DNA of 8,290 nt from Oscillospiraceae bacterium (lineage in GTDB: Bacteria > Bacillota > Clostridia > Oscillospirales > Oscillospiraceae). Numbering within the stretch: the first letter of the stretch is position 1; the number at the start of each line of letters is the position of its first letter. The position numbers and the translations under genes were made by a program. Below are positions 1-6,347 of the stretch, one piece after another. The stretch spans positions 1-8,290 of the forward strand of contig JAIEFH010000183.1 of NCBI GenBank assembly GCA_029067025.1, written 5' to 3'. Under the pieces are notes generated by a model. That model was not told where the DNA came from, did not search any database, and worked only from the letters and a program-made list of their open reading frames with translations.

Positions 1-891
1 GTTTATTACTCCGAGGGGATTGCCTGCCGGGCCAGGTCCGGCCCCGAATTCCTCCGCGGGCTCCCCCTCGATCAAGATCTGCACCTGATCCACAGTGTCC
101 AGACTGCGCAGCGTCTCCACAATGGATTCCATGGCCAGCGCCCGTTCCCCCTCCGGGATGTCCAGCAGATGGGCGGACAGGTCGGCGGTGCAGACGCCTT
201 CGTCCACCCAGGCGGAGCGCACCGTCAGTTGGCTGGGCAGCAGGGGGGCCAGCCCCTTGTCCTCCGGCCCGGCGATGAGGGCGGTGAGCACTGCCTTGGC
301 GGGCACCTTGTCCTCTGTCAGCCGGAACTTCCGCAGCTCATAGCCCAGGGAGTCCCCGCCTTCCCGGCGGAAATAGAGGGCGGCGGTGACCTCCACCGGC
401 ACCTCCTCCGCGCCGGAGAACAGCACGTCCTCGGGGTAAAGCGCCTGCCGGTCCCGGTAGGACTGCCCCCCGCCATTGGCGGTGATGCGCACCCCGTCCA
501 CCCCCGGAAGCTGCGTCAGGGTGAGGGTAATGCAGTAGTCCGCCAGTGTCAGATCAATGCCCACCAGCTCCGCGTAGGCGGCGGACAGCTCCACATTGAC
601 TACCCGGTTGTCCAGCGACCAACTCAGCACCCGCGTCCCGGCGGGGATGGCGGGAGCCAGCCCGGACGACTCCGGCGGCCCCGCCAGCAGGGCGGCCAGC
701 AGGCCGGGGATGGACGGGCTCTCTCCCTGGTATGGACAACTGTCCAGGGCGGCGGACAGCCGCTCCTGATCCGGGTCGGTGGGGAACCACAGCTTCAGGC
801 CCTGGTCCTCCTCCTGGCCGGCGCGGTTGCAGGCGGAGGCCAGCGCCAGCACCAGGGCGGCCAGCAGCAGCCAGACAGCGGTTTTTTTCAT
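1..891 (-). CDS. GerMN-domain lipoprotein (partial, C-terminus cut by window edge)
   Basis: The reading frame is open for 297 codons from the ATG at 891 to the window edge with no stop, so the C-terminus is incomplete. Residues 1-21 form a lipoprotein signal (MKKT, a hydrophobic run, then LASAC with the lipidated cysteine near residue 21), so the protein should sit on the outer face of the membrane. Two GerMN (spore germination/sporulation) repeats follow, roughly residues 58-140 and 168-280. Each has the family pattern: an LLAGP-type helix, a V-x-V-E/D-LS strand and an L-x-x-VDxVxI strand. The last visible residues match a typical GerMN end, so little is probably missing. Its ATG overlaps the kinase stop codon as ATGA, implying translational coupling and a shared role. 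GerMN lipoproteins occur in GerM (spore cortex) and in LpqB, the partner of the MtrB kinase; modulation of the adjacent kinase is inferred from context. Family assignment is fairly sure, function is not. Confidence 0.85.
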   Translation of the reverse strand, partial: MKKTAVWLLLAALVLALASACNRAGQEEDQGLKLWFPTDPDQERLSAALDSCPYQGESPSIPGLLAALLAGPPESSGLAPAIPAGTRVLSWSLDNRVVNVELSAAYAELVGIDLTLADYCITLTLTQLPGVDGVRITANGGGQSYRDRQALYPEDVLFSGAEEVPVEVTAALYFRREGGDSLGYELRKFRLTEDKVPAKAVLTALIAGPEDKGLAPLLPSQLTVRSAWVDEGVCTADLSAHLLDIPEGERALAMESIVETLRSLDTVDQVQILIEGEPAEEFGAGPGPAGNPLGVIN

Positions 892-2333
892 ATGCTATCC
901 CCCTCTCGCAGGGCGGGAAACTCCGCCTCGAACCGTGTGCCCCGGCCGGCCGGGTTGGGCCCCGCGGTAATGTCCCCGCCGTGGACCCGGGCGGTGTCCC
1001 GGGCGATGGACAGTCCCAGGCCGGTGCCGCCCGCCGCCCGTGACCGGGCCTTGTCCACCCGGTAGAAGCGGTCGAAGACTTTGGGCAGGTCGTCGGTGGG
1101 GATGCCCATGCCGGTGTCGGACACGATGAGCGCCACGCGATCCCCCTGGCGGCGCACCACGATGTCCACCCTCCCGCCGGGGAGGTTGTATTTGATGGCG
1201 TTCTCCACCAGATTGAAGGCCACCTGGTACAGGTCGTCCTCCGTGGCCATGAGGGCGCAGGCGGGCTCCAGGCTGCACCGCAGTTCCACCTCCGCGGTCT
1301 GGGCCACAGGGGAGAGGAGGTGGACCACCTTTTCCGCCACCTGTCCCAGCTCTACCGGCTCGGGGGCGCGCTCTGCCCCGGCGTCCAGCCGGGTCAGGGC
1401 CAACAGATGCTCGCTGATGCGGGTGAGGCGCTCCGCCTCCTCGCCGATGTCGGCCACGAAATCCCGCACCGTGGCCATGTCCACCGACTGGTTTTGCAAA
1501 ATGGAGTCGGTGAGCAGCCGGATGGAGGCCAGGGGGGTTTTCAGCTCGTGGGAGGCGTCGGACACGAACCGCCGCCGGGCCTCCTCGGTGGTCTGGAGGC
1601 GGTCGGTGAGTTGGTTGAACTCGTCCGCCAATTGAGCCATCTCGTCCCGGCCCTGGGACTCCACTCGGTGGCTGTACTCGCCCTCCCGCACATGGCGGAT
1701 GGCGGACAGCAGCCGGACAGTGTTCCGGGTGAGGGTCTTGGACAGCAGCAGCACCAGCACCAGCGCCACCACGCAGATCACGATGGAGATGTACCGTAGG
1801 TTGGACAAAATGGACAGCAGCACCTCTGCCTGCTCCGTGTCGTATTCATAGAGGTACACCGCCCCCAGGGTCATGCCGTGGTACACTACCGGCACCGCCG
1901 CCCGGGTGCGGATAGCCCTGTCCCGGTACTCCGAGCGGGAGGCGTCCTGCCCCCGCAGGGCCGCGGTCACCTCCCCCATCAGGGCATAGTCGCCCAGGCG
2001 GTTGTCCAGGGTGGAGCTGTCGTACAGGATGCGGCCGGAGGCGTCGGTGACCAGCACCCGGGTGCCCTGGGCCTCCTCCAGAAGGGCCATGGTCTGCTCC
2101 ACGCTCTCCCGGGTGAGGTTCTCCGACACCGCCAGGGTGGAGCCGATGACCAGCGCCTGCCGTTTCAGGGTGCTCTCCTTGGAGGTGAACACCATGTTCT
2201 CCGCCATGAGCACGGGGTAGGTGTTCAGCACGATGAGGATGGCCGCCACCACCAGCAGGTAGGTCAAGGCATATTTGGCCTGGATGCTGCGGTAGAAGGG
2301 AACTGCCTTCTCGCGCTGTTTTGCTTCGGCCAT
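888..2333 (-). CDS. Membrane sensor histidine kinase (PhoR/MtrB/WalK-like)
   Basis: A 481-residue two-component sensor kinase that should phosphorylate the regulator encoded just upstream. Order of parts: TM1 about residues 21-43; an extracytoplasmic sensor about 44-178 with a Cache/PAS-like strand (VLVTDASGRILYDSS, 93-107); TM2 about 181-198; a HAMP linker about 199-250; HisKA with the phosphoacceptor His262 in SHELKTP; and an HATPase_c domain with N box (N374-N378), G1 box (DTGMGIP, 406-412) and G2 box (GGTGLGL, 435-441). All catalytic motifs are intact. The start is supported by AGGAGG at 2347-2342, 8 nt before the ATG. It lies 46 bp after the regulator gene and overlaps the GerMN lipoprotein start by 4 nt. 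The sensed signal is unknown; an envelope-related signal is inferred from the LpqB-like partner and the divergent carboxypeptidase gene. Confidence 0.95.
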   Translation of the reverse strand: MAEAKQREKAVPFYRSIQAKYALTYLLVVAAILIVLNTYPVLMAENMVFTSKESTLKRQALVIGSTLAVSENLTRESVEQTMALLEEAQGTRVLVTDASGRILYDSSTLDNRLGDYALMGEVTAALRGQDASRSEYRDRAIRTRAAVPVVYHGMTLGAVYLYEYDTEQAEVLLSILSNLRYISIVICVVALVLVLLLSKTLTRNTVRLLSAIRHVREGEYSHRVESQGRDEMAQLADEFNQLTDRLQTTEEARRRFVSDASHELKTPLASIRLLTDSILQNQSVDMATVRDFVADIGEEAERLTRISEHLLALTRLDAGAERAPEPVELGQVAEKVVHLLSPVAQTAEVELRCSLEPACALMATEDDLYQVAFNLVENAIKYNLPGGRVDIVVRRQGDRVALIVSDTGMGIPTDDLPKVFDRFYRVDKARSRAAGGTGLGLSIARDTARVHGGDITAGPNPAGRGTRFEAEFPALREGDSI

Positions 2334-2379
2334 ATCTCACACCTCCTCGCTGAGCTCTTGTGGGCCCCAGTTGTATTTC

Positions 2380-3072
2380 TCACCCGTTGTTCGCCAGGTA
2401 ATATCCCACGCCCCACTTGGTGAGAATGTGCTCCGGATTGGCGGGATCGGGCTCCAGCTTCTCCCGCAGGCGGCGGATGTGCACGTCCACCGTGCGGAAC
2501 TCCCCGATATATTCGTATCCCCACACCAGGTTCAGCAGGTTTTCCCGGCTGTACACCCGGCCCGGATTCTGCATCAGCAGCACCATCAGGTCAAATTCCT
2601 TGGCGGTCAAGTCCACAGGCTCTCCGTCCCGCCAGGCGGCCCGTTCAGCCAGATCCAGGGTGATGCTCCCCTGGGTCAGCCGGTCGGCCTCCCGCTGCTG
2701 CTGGGCGGCGGCCCCCGCCCGGCGCAGCAGCGCCCGGATGCGCGCTTTCAGCTCCAGGATGTTGAAGGGCTTGGTGATATAGTCGTCCGCCCCGCACTCG
2801 AAGCCGATGATCTTGTCCGTGTCCTCGCCCTTGGCCGTCAGCATGATGACGGGCACATTGGAGAACTCCCGTATTTTCATGCACGCCTGCAGGCCGTCGA
2901 TTTTGGGCATCATCAGATCCAATATGATGAGGTCATACTGCCCCATGCGGGCCTTGTCCACCGCCTCCTCGCCGTCGGAGCCGGTGTCCACCTGATAGCC
3001 CTCGTTTTCCAAATTGAATTTGATGCCTTTTACCATGACGCGCTCGTCGTCAACCACTAAGATCCTGGGCAT
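2380..3072 (-). CDS. OmpR/PhoB-family response regulator
   Basis: A 230-residue DNA-binding response regulator, cognate partner of the downstream kinase. Numbered from the chosen start, the receiver domain (about 3-115) has the acidic pair D8-D9, phosphoacceptor D52 (in LDLMMP), the switch Thr79 and Lys101 (in KPF). The C-terminal winged helix (about 132-228) has the usual LTAKEFDLMVLL, a recognition helix around RTVDVHIRRLREKL, and a WGVGYYL wing. A GTG three codons upstream (3081) overlaps the AGGAGG at 3086-3081, whereas the ATG at 3072 has that AGGAGG 8 nt upstream, so ATG 3072 is preferred. The gene begins inside the 3' end of the comEA-like gene (23-nt overlap). The sequence is close to the WalR/PhoP/RegX3/MtrA group, and the exact ortholog cannot be assigned by eye. 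The 11-nt-spaced repeats at 5071-5114 are of the type bound by this family and are a possible target. Confidence 0.95.
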   Translation of the reverse strand: MPRILVVDDERVMVKGIKFNLENEGYQVDTGSDGEEAVDKARMGQYDLIILDLMMPKIDGLQACMKIREFSNVPVIMLTAKGEDTDKIIGFECGADDYITKPFNILELKARIRALLRRAGAAAQQQREADRLTQGSITLDLAERAAWRDGEPVDLTAKEFDLMVLLMQNPGRVYSRENLLNLVWGYEYIGEFRTVDVHIRRLREKLEPDPANPEHILTKWGVGYYLANNG

Positions 3073-3460
3073 CGCTTTCACCTCCTGCTGTGATTTGATC
3101 CAAAATTTGGGCCAGAATGCCCTCCCCGATCCCCGTTACCCGCATCAGGTTTTCCGGGTAACGGTAGGGGCCGTTGGCCTCCCGGTCGTCCAGAATGGCC
3201 TGGGCGCGGGCCTCGCCGATGCCGGGCAGGGTCATCAGCTCGTCCAGTCCGGCGGTGTTTATGTCCACCCGGGTGTCGGGGACTATAGTCTCCGATGCCG
3301 TGGCTCCCTCCCGGCCGGCCTGCGCCACGGCGGGCGGATCGTGGGGGAGCGCCGGGAGTGGAGTCATTTTTGTGCTTCGCTGAGCGAAGCACAGGCTCAT
3401 GACGGCCCCAGCCGTCATGATGAGCGCTAGCAGCCGGCGGCCTGCCTGTGTCAGGCGCAT
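3050..3460 (-). CDS. Short ComEA-like helix-hairpin-helix protein
   Basis: A 136-residue protein with an N-terminal basic patch and hydrophobic segment (about 8-26, an uncleaved anchor or signal), a Pro/Ala-rich linker (34-60) and a tandem HhH DNA-binding domain (65-124). The domain begins with the diagnostic VDINTAGLDEL and has hairpins LPGIG (78-82) and VTGIG (108-112). This is the C-terminal half of ComEA, the competence receptor that binds double-stranded DNA outside the membrane. Canonical ComEA also carries an SLBB domain before the HhH, which is missing here, and no other competence genes are present, so a DNA-uptake role is not certain. AAGGAGG sits 7 nt before the ATG. It is the first gene of the minus-strand operon and overlaps the response regulator by 23 nt. 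Codons 14-30 contain two perfect hairpins. Confidence 0.85.
   Translation of the reverse strand: MRLTQAGRRLLALIMTAGAVMSLCFAQRSTKMTPLPALPHDPPAVAQAGREGATASETIVPDTRVDINTAGLDELMTLPGIGEARAQAILDDREANGPYRYPENLMRVTGIGEGILAQILDQITAGGESDAQDLSG
3081..3086 (-). promoter_or_regulatory. Ribosome binding site fixing the response regulator start
   Basis: AGGAGG on the minus strand lies inside the end of the comEA-like coding sequence. It ends 8 nt before the ATG at 3072 but overlaps the alternative GTG at 3081, which makes the GTG an unlikely start. Confidence 0.7.
3371..3420. repeat. Two adjacent perfect hairpins inside the comEA-like gene
   Basis: Arm TGTGCTTCGC (3371-3380) pairs with GCGAAGCACA (3384-3393) around a 3-nt loop, a perfect 10-bp stem. 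Three bases later, TCATGACGGC (3397-3406) pairs with GCCGTCATGA (3411-3420) around a 4-nt loop, again 10 of 10. They cover codons 14-30, the end of the membrane segment and the start of the linker. Neither is followed by a U-tract on the coding (minus) strand; the bases after the last stem read AAAAA there, so they are not an ordinary terminator of this operon. Confidence 0.75.
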
Positions 3461-3499
3461 ACCGCTCCCTCCTTATCCGCAAAAGCCTGTTTTCCCCAG

Positions 3500-3528
3500 T
3501 TGCGCCGGGGAAAACTTTCTGATATAAT
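3500..3528 (+). promoter_or_regulatory. Candidate promoter for the divergent D,D-carboxypeptidase gene
   Basis: TTGCGC (3500-3505), a 17-nt spacer, then TATAAT (3523-3528) with an upstream TG at 3520-3521, so both a -35 and an extended -10 are present. Transcription would begin near 3535, leaving a leader of about 145 nt before the ATG at 3681. This leader overlaps the 5' leader expected for the opposite operon, so the two transcripts would be antisense over about 110 nt. Confidence 0.5.
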
Positions 3529-3652
3529 AACTGTAAGCGGCTATTATTTTGATTTTATGCTTCCGGCATAACGGCGCCGCGCCGGTGAGGGAATGACTGG
3601 TTGATCCGGCATCCGCGCCGTGGTTGGGGCCGCCCCCGGGAAGCTGTTTCCT

Positions 3653-3661
3653 ATTATAACA
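3653..3661 (-). promoter_or_regulatory. Candidate extended -10 promoter for the comEA/two-component operon
   Basis: The minus strand reads TGTTATAAT, a perfect extended -10 element (TG-n-TATAAT). No good -35 is seen at 16-18 nt, as expected for some extended -10 promoters. Transcription would start near 3646, giving a leader of about 185 nt before the ATG at 3460. It lies close to the ribosome binding site of the divergent dacA gene. Confidence 0.4.
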
Positions 3662-3680
3662 TAAATGGCAGGAGATTCCT

Positions 3681-5045
3681 ATGAAAAAATATCGTTTTCT
3701 TTCTCTGCTTTTGGCGGGGCTCATGGCCCTGTCCCTGGTATGCCCCGCCCTGGCGCTGGAAGATCCCCAGCCCAAAGCCCGGGCCGTCATCATCGTGGAC
3801 GGGGACAGCGGCGAGGTACTCTACGATTTCAACGCCCGCCAGCGGATGTACCCCGCCTCCATCACCAAGATCATGACCTCCCTGGTGGTGTTGGACGCGG
3901 TGGCGGCGGGGGAAATCTCCCTGAGCACCCAGGTCACCGCCTCCGCCCAGGCGGTGGATCTGCCCTGGGACAGCTCCACCGCGGGCATCAAGGCAGGGGA
4001 GCAGTTGACCATATTGGATCTGCTTTACTGCGACCTGCTGCCCTCTGGCAATGAGGCGTGCAACATCCTGTCCGAGGCGGTGGCGGGCACCTCGGCGGAG
4101 TTTGTGGTCCGGATGAACGCCAAGGCCCAGGAGCTGGGCATGGAGGATACCCACTTCGCCAACCCCCACGGCCTCCACGACCCGGAGCATTACACCACCG
4201 CCTATGACATTTACCTCATGGCCTTCGCCGCCATGCAGAACGAGACCTTCCGCTCCATCGTCCGCTCCCCCTCCTATGAGCTCCCGGCCACCAACCTCCA
4301 GGAGTCCCGGATCATCTACAGCTCCAACGGCCTGCTGACCGGCTATTATGCCGGCACGGGTTATACATATGGCAAGGCCATCGGCATCAAGACGGGCTAC
4401 ACCGGGGAGGCGGGGCGCTGCCTGGCTTCCGCTGCCGTGGACGAGCTGGGCCGCACCTTCTACTGCGTGGTGCTGGGCACCGAGGACGAGGAGAGCACCG
4501 GGCACAAATTTTCCTTCTCTGAGAGCAAGCGCCTGCTGGAGTGGGCGTTTGACAACTTCCACCGGATCACCCTGCTGGACCAGGAGACCGAGAATGTCCT
4601 GCGGGAGGTGGCGGTCACCCTGTCCGACGAGGCGGACTACGTGATGGCCCAGCCGGTGGGGAAGATCGAGGCCACCATGCCCTCGGACTACGACCCCAAG
4701 CGGGCGGAGCTGCTGGTGGATCTCCCCGAGTCCATTGAGGCCCCTGTCGCAGCGGGGGATAAGCTGGGCACCATCACGTTTCAGTATGACGGCGTCACCT
4801 ACGGCACTTTGGACATGGTGGCGATGGACAGCGTGGAGCGCTCCAACTTCCTGTACACCATCCAGCAGATTCAGGAGTACTGGGGGAAATGGTGGGTGAA
4901 GGCGCTGGCGGCGACGGGCGTGGTGCTGGCTTTGACACTGGTTTTTTTTCTGACGGTGGTGCTGCCTAAGCGGAAGGCCCGCAGGCGCTACAGCCGGGGC
5001 GGAAGCCGCCGGGTGGGCGCGGGCGGCTACCGGGGCCGACGCTGA
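3681..5045 (+). CDS. dacA: D-alanyl-D-alanine carboxypeptidase (PBP5/DacA family)
   Basis: A 454-residue low-molecular-weight penicillin-binding protein that should remove the terminal D-Ala from peptidoglycan stem peptides outside the membrane, limiting cross-linking. A cleavable signal peptide (about 1-25, ending PALA) is followed by the serine peptidase S11 domain. All three active-site motifs are present: SITK (Ser60 nucleophile, Lys63), SGN (122-124) and KTG (237-239). A PBP5 C-terminal beta domain covers about 293-388, and a hydrophobic anchor (about 407-428) is followed by an Arg-rich cytoplasmic tail. PBP5 relatives usually anchor through an amphipathic helix, so a true TM plus a basic tail is slightly unusual, though common in Clostridia. 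AGGAGA lies 6 nt before the ATG. It is divergent from the two-component operon, which may control it. In sporulating relatives similar genes include dacB/dacF, so the symbol is family-level. Confidence 0.93.
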   Translation: MKKYRFLSLLLAGLMALSLVCPALALEDPQPKARAVIIVDGDSGEVLYDFNARQRMYPASITKIMTSLVVLDAVAAGEISLSTQVTASAQAVDLPWDSSTAGIKAGEQLTILDLLYCDLLPSGNEACNILSEAVAGTSAEFVVRMNAKAQELGMEDTHFANPHGLHDPEHYTTAYDIYLMAFAAMQNETFRSIVRSPSYELPATNLQESRIIYSSNGLLTGYYAGTGYTYGKAIGIKTGYTGEAGRCLASAAVDELGRTFYCVVLGTEDEESTGHKFSFSESKRLLEWAFDNFHRITLLDQETENVLREVAVTLSDEADYVMAQPVGKIEATMPSDYDPKRAELLVDLPESIEAPVAAGDKLGTITFQYDGVTYGTLDMVAMDSVERSNFLYTIQQIQEYWGKWWVKALAATGVVLALTLVFFLTVVLPKRKARRRYSRGGSRRVGAGGYRGRR

Positions 5046-5070
5046 GGCTGGTGCCACACCTTCCGATGAG

Positions 5071-5138
5071 TTCATGAAATCTTCACAAAAGGTTCGCAAA
5101 TCGTCCAACATTTCCCGGGACGGGTCTGGTATTATAAT
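5071..5138 (+). promoter_or_regulatory. Orphan promoter with 11-nt-spaced direct repeats (OmpR/PhoB-type box)
   Basis: Three consecutive 11-nt units start at 5071 (TTCATGAAATC), 5082 (TTCACAAAAGG) and 5093 (TTCGCAAATCG), consensus TTCRYRAAW. A weaker fourth unit is at 5104 (TCCAACATTTC). TATAAT follows at 5133-5138, 18 nt after the fourth unit, with no good -35. Repeats one helical turn apart upstream of a -10 with a poor -35 are the layout of activator sites for PhoB/PhoP-family regulators. The block lies after the dacA stop, and no gene starts downstream on this strand before the terminator. A 7-bp inverted repeat (GTCTGGT 5124-5130, ACCAGAC 5154-5160) flanks the -10. Confidence 0.45.
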
Positions 5139-5144
5139 CATGTC

Positions 5145-5235
5145 AGGTACAAAACCAGACAATCTCCTCCCTCTCTCTTTTCTCAAAAAAATGAAAGCCC
5201 TCCGGCGTAAGCCGGAGGGCTTTCATTTTTAATTA
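5145..5235 (+). ncRNA. Hypothetical small RNA from the orphan promoter
   Basis: If the TATAAT at 5133 is used, the transcript would begin near 5145 and end at the strong terminator at 5187-5230, about 90 nt. It would have a pyrimidine-rich single-stranded stretch (about 5161-5184) followed by the 20-bp terminator hairpin. There is no ribosome binding site. This is inferred only from promoter and terminator placement; it could equally be a dead promoter left by a lost gene. Confidence 0.2.
5187..5230. terminator. Bidirectional Rho-independent terminator
   Basis: A perfect 20-bp inverted repeat (5187-5206 with 5211-5230) around a GTAA loop. The GC-rich core GCCCTCCGGC/GCCGGAGGGC is flanked by an A-run on the left and a T-run on the right, so it works in either direction. 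It separates dacA (ending 5045) from the convergent DUF362 gene (ending 5239), and would also end any transcript from the orphan promoter at 5133. Confidence 0.92.
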
Positions 5236-5238
5236 AAG

Positions 5239-6102
5239 TCAGTCCAGGGTGACCAGCTCATACTCCCGGCTGCCAATGCCCAGCGCGGCGGCGGCCTCCA
5301 CGGTGTGGACGCCGTTGCGGGACTCAATGCGCTTGATGAGGTCGGCCTTGCCCGGGTCGTCGGACTGGTACACCAGATCCAGGCACGCCTGATCCAGGGC
5401 CACCGGATCCAGGGAGGCCAGGATGCCGATGTCGCCGATCTTGGGATCCTCGGCCACGGCGCAGCAGTCGCAGTCCACAGACATATTCTTCATGATGTTG
5501 ATATAGGCCACTTTGCCCTGGAAGCGGTCATGGATGGACCAGGCCGCGTCCGCCATGGACTCCAGGAAGGAGTCGTGGTCGGCATCCCAGAACTTGTCCA
5601 TATCCCCCGCGCCATGGATATACTGCTTGCCGCGGGAGGAGGCGATGCCGATGGAGATGTTTTTCAGAGCGCCGCCGAAGCCGCCCATGGGGTGGCCCTT
5701 GAAGTGGCTGAGCACCAGCAGGGAGTCGTAGTTGGCCAGGTTAGCCCCCACGAAGTTTTTCTGGATGACCTTGCCGTTGGGGATGGGCAGCTCCATGTCG
5801 GCCTCCGCGTCCATCAGGTCCACTGGGGCGATGGCGGACCAGCCGTGGCTCTTGATGGTGGCCCAGTGGGCTTTGGTGGTGTTGCGCCCGCCGTCATAGG
5901 CGGTGTTGCACTCCACGATGGTGCCGCCCACCTTGTCGATCATGGGTTTCATGAAGTCGGGGCGGATGAAGTTCTGGTTGCCGGGCTCGCCGGAGTGGAG
6001 TTTGACGGCCACCTTGCCCTCCAGGGTAACGCCCAGGGTGTCATACAGGCGGAGCATAGCGGCGGGAGTGAGGTCGCGGGTGAAGTAGACGGTGGATTTC
6101 AT
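5239..6102 (-). CDS. DUF362 domain protein
   Basis: A 287-residue DUF362-family protein, biochemical role unknown. Family hallmarks are visible: VAVKLHSGEPGN near 31-42, the IVECNTAYDG segment (62-71), the conserved SHFKGHPMGGFGGALKN block (132-148) followed by IGIASSRGK, a D-C-D-C-C motif (210-214), and the late IGDIGILASLDPVALDQACLDLV stretch. The DCDC cysteines and the conserved His residues look like metal or Fe-S ligands. Many DUF362 proteins carry an added ferredoxin domain that this one lacks. The ATG at 6102 has AGGAGA (6114-6109) 6 nt upstream. Two upstream in-frame starts (GTG 6135, ATG 6117) lie before or overlap that site and are less likely. It is monocistronic, with its own promoter at 6140-6168 and the bidirectional terminator right after it. 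Confidence 0.88.
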   Translation of the reverse strand: MKSTVYFTRDLTPAAMLRLYDTLGVTLEGKVAVKLHSGEPGNQNFIRPDFMKPMIDKVGGTIVECNTAYDGGRNTTKAHWATIKSHGWSAIAPVDLMDAEADMELPIPNGKVIQKNFVGANLANYDSLLVLSHFKGHPMGGFGGALKNISIGIASSRGKQYIHGAGDMDKFWDADHDSFLESMADAAWSIHDRFQGKVAYINIMKNMSVDCDCCAVAEDPKIGDIGILASLDPVALDQACLDLVYQSDDPGKADLIKRIESRNGVHTVEAAAALGIGSREYELVTLD

Positions 6103-6139
6103 AGCGATTCTCCTCATGTTCAAAATAAAAGTCACCTAT

Positions 6140-6168
6140 ATCTTATCGCAGGGCGGGCCGTTCGTCAA
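6140..6168 (-). promoter_or_regulatory. Promoter of the DUF362 gene
   Basis: On the minus strand TTGACG (6168-6163), a 17-nt spacer, then TAAGAT (6145-6140). The expected start near 6133 gives a leader of about 30 nt to the ATG at 6102. It closely matches a housekeeping sigma-A promoter. Confidence 0.65.
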
Positions 6169-6288
6169 GGGGGCGCGGGCCAGGAAACGCGGCCAACGTG
6201 GTGAAAAAACTTCACTTTTCCAGCCCTCTCGGTTTGGAAGTCAGCTTGCGCTGTATCCCGTTGCGGAAATAGGTGCTTTCGTATCGGT

Positions 6289-6340
6289 AAAAAAACCAAT
6301 AATCCGAACCCATCTCCTATCGGAAAAAGGTTCGGATTAT
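6289..6340 (-). terminator. Rho-independent terminator downstream of the tRNA-Leu
   Basis: A perfect 12-bp inverted repeat, ATAATCCGAACC (6299-6310) with GGTTCGGATTAT (6329-6340), around an 18-nt loop. On the minus strand it is followed three bases later by seven T residues (6295-6289). It begins 8 nt after the tRNA CCA and so is the natural terminator of that tRNA gene. This shows that the left side of the junction is the original chromosomal flank. Confidence 0.8.
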
Positions 6341-6347
6341 ATGGGTT

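Noticed and set aside
169..1065. 298-codon plus-strand open frame opposite the GerMN and kinase genes
   Set aside because: Low-complexity Gly/Gln/Pro translation caused by high GC. The minus strand encodes a recognisable lipoprotein and kinase there.
3073..3081. GTG start for the response regulator
   Set aside because: The GTG overlaps the AGGAGG it would need; the ATG at 3072 has ideal 8-nt spacing.
3654..5186. 510-codon open frame on the minus strand across dacA
   Set aside because: It is the antisense shadow of the dacA coding region. The His/Gly/Val/Gln-rich product shows no domain, while the plus strand encodes a complete PBP5-type enzyme with all motifs.
5140..5232. 30-codon frame starting ATG at 5140 and ending after the terminator
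   Set aside because: No ribosome binding site. It starts at or before the predicted transcript start and reads straight through the terminator hairpin.
5305..6204. 299-codon plus-strand open frame opposite the DUF362 gene
   Set aside because: Val/Gly/His-rich antisense shadow; the minus-strand frame matches DUF362 throughout.
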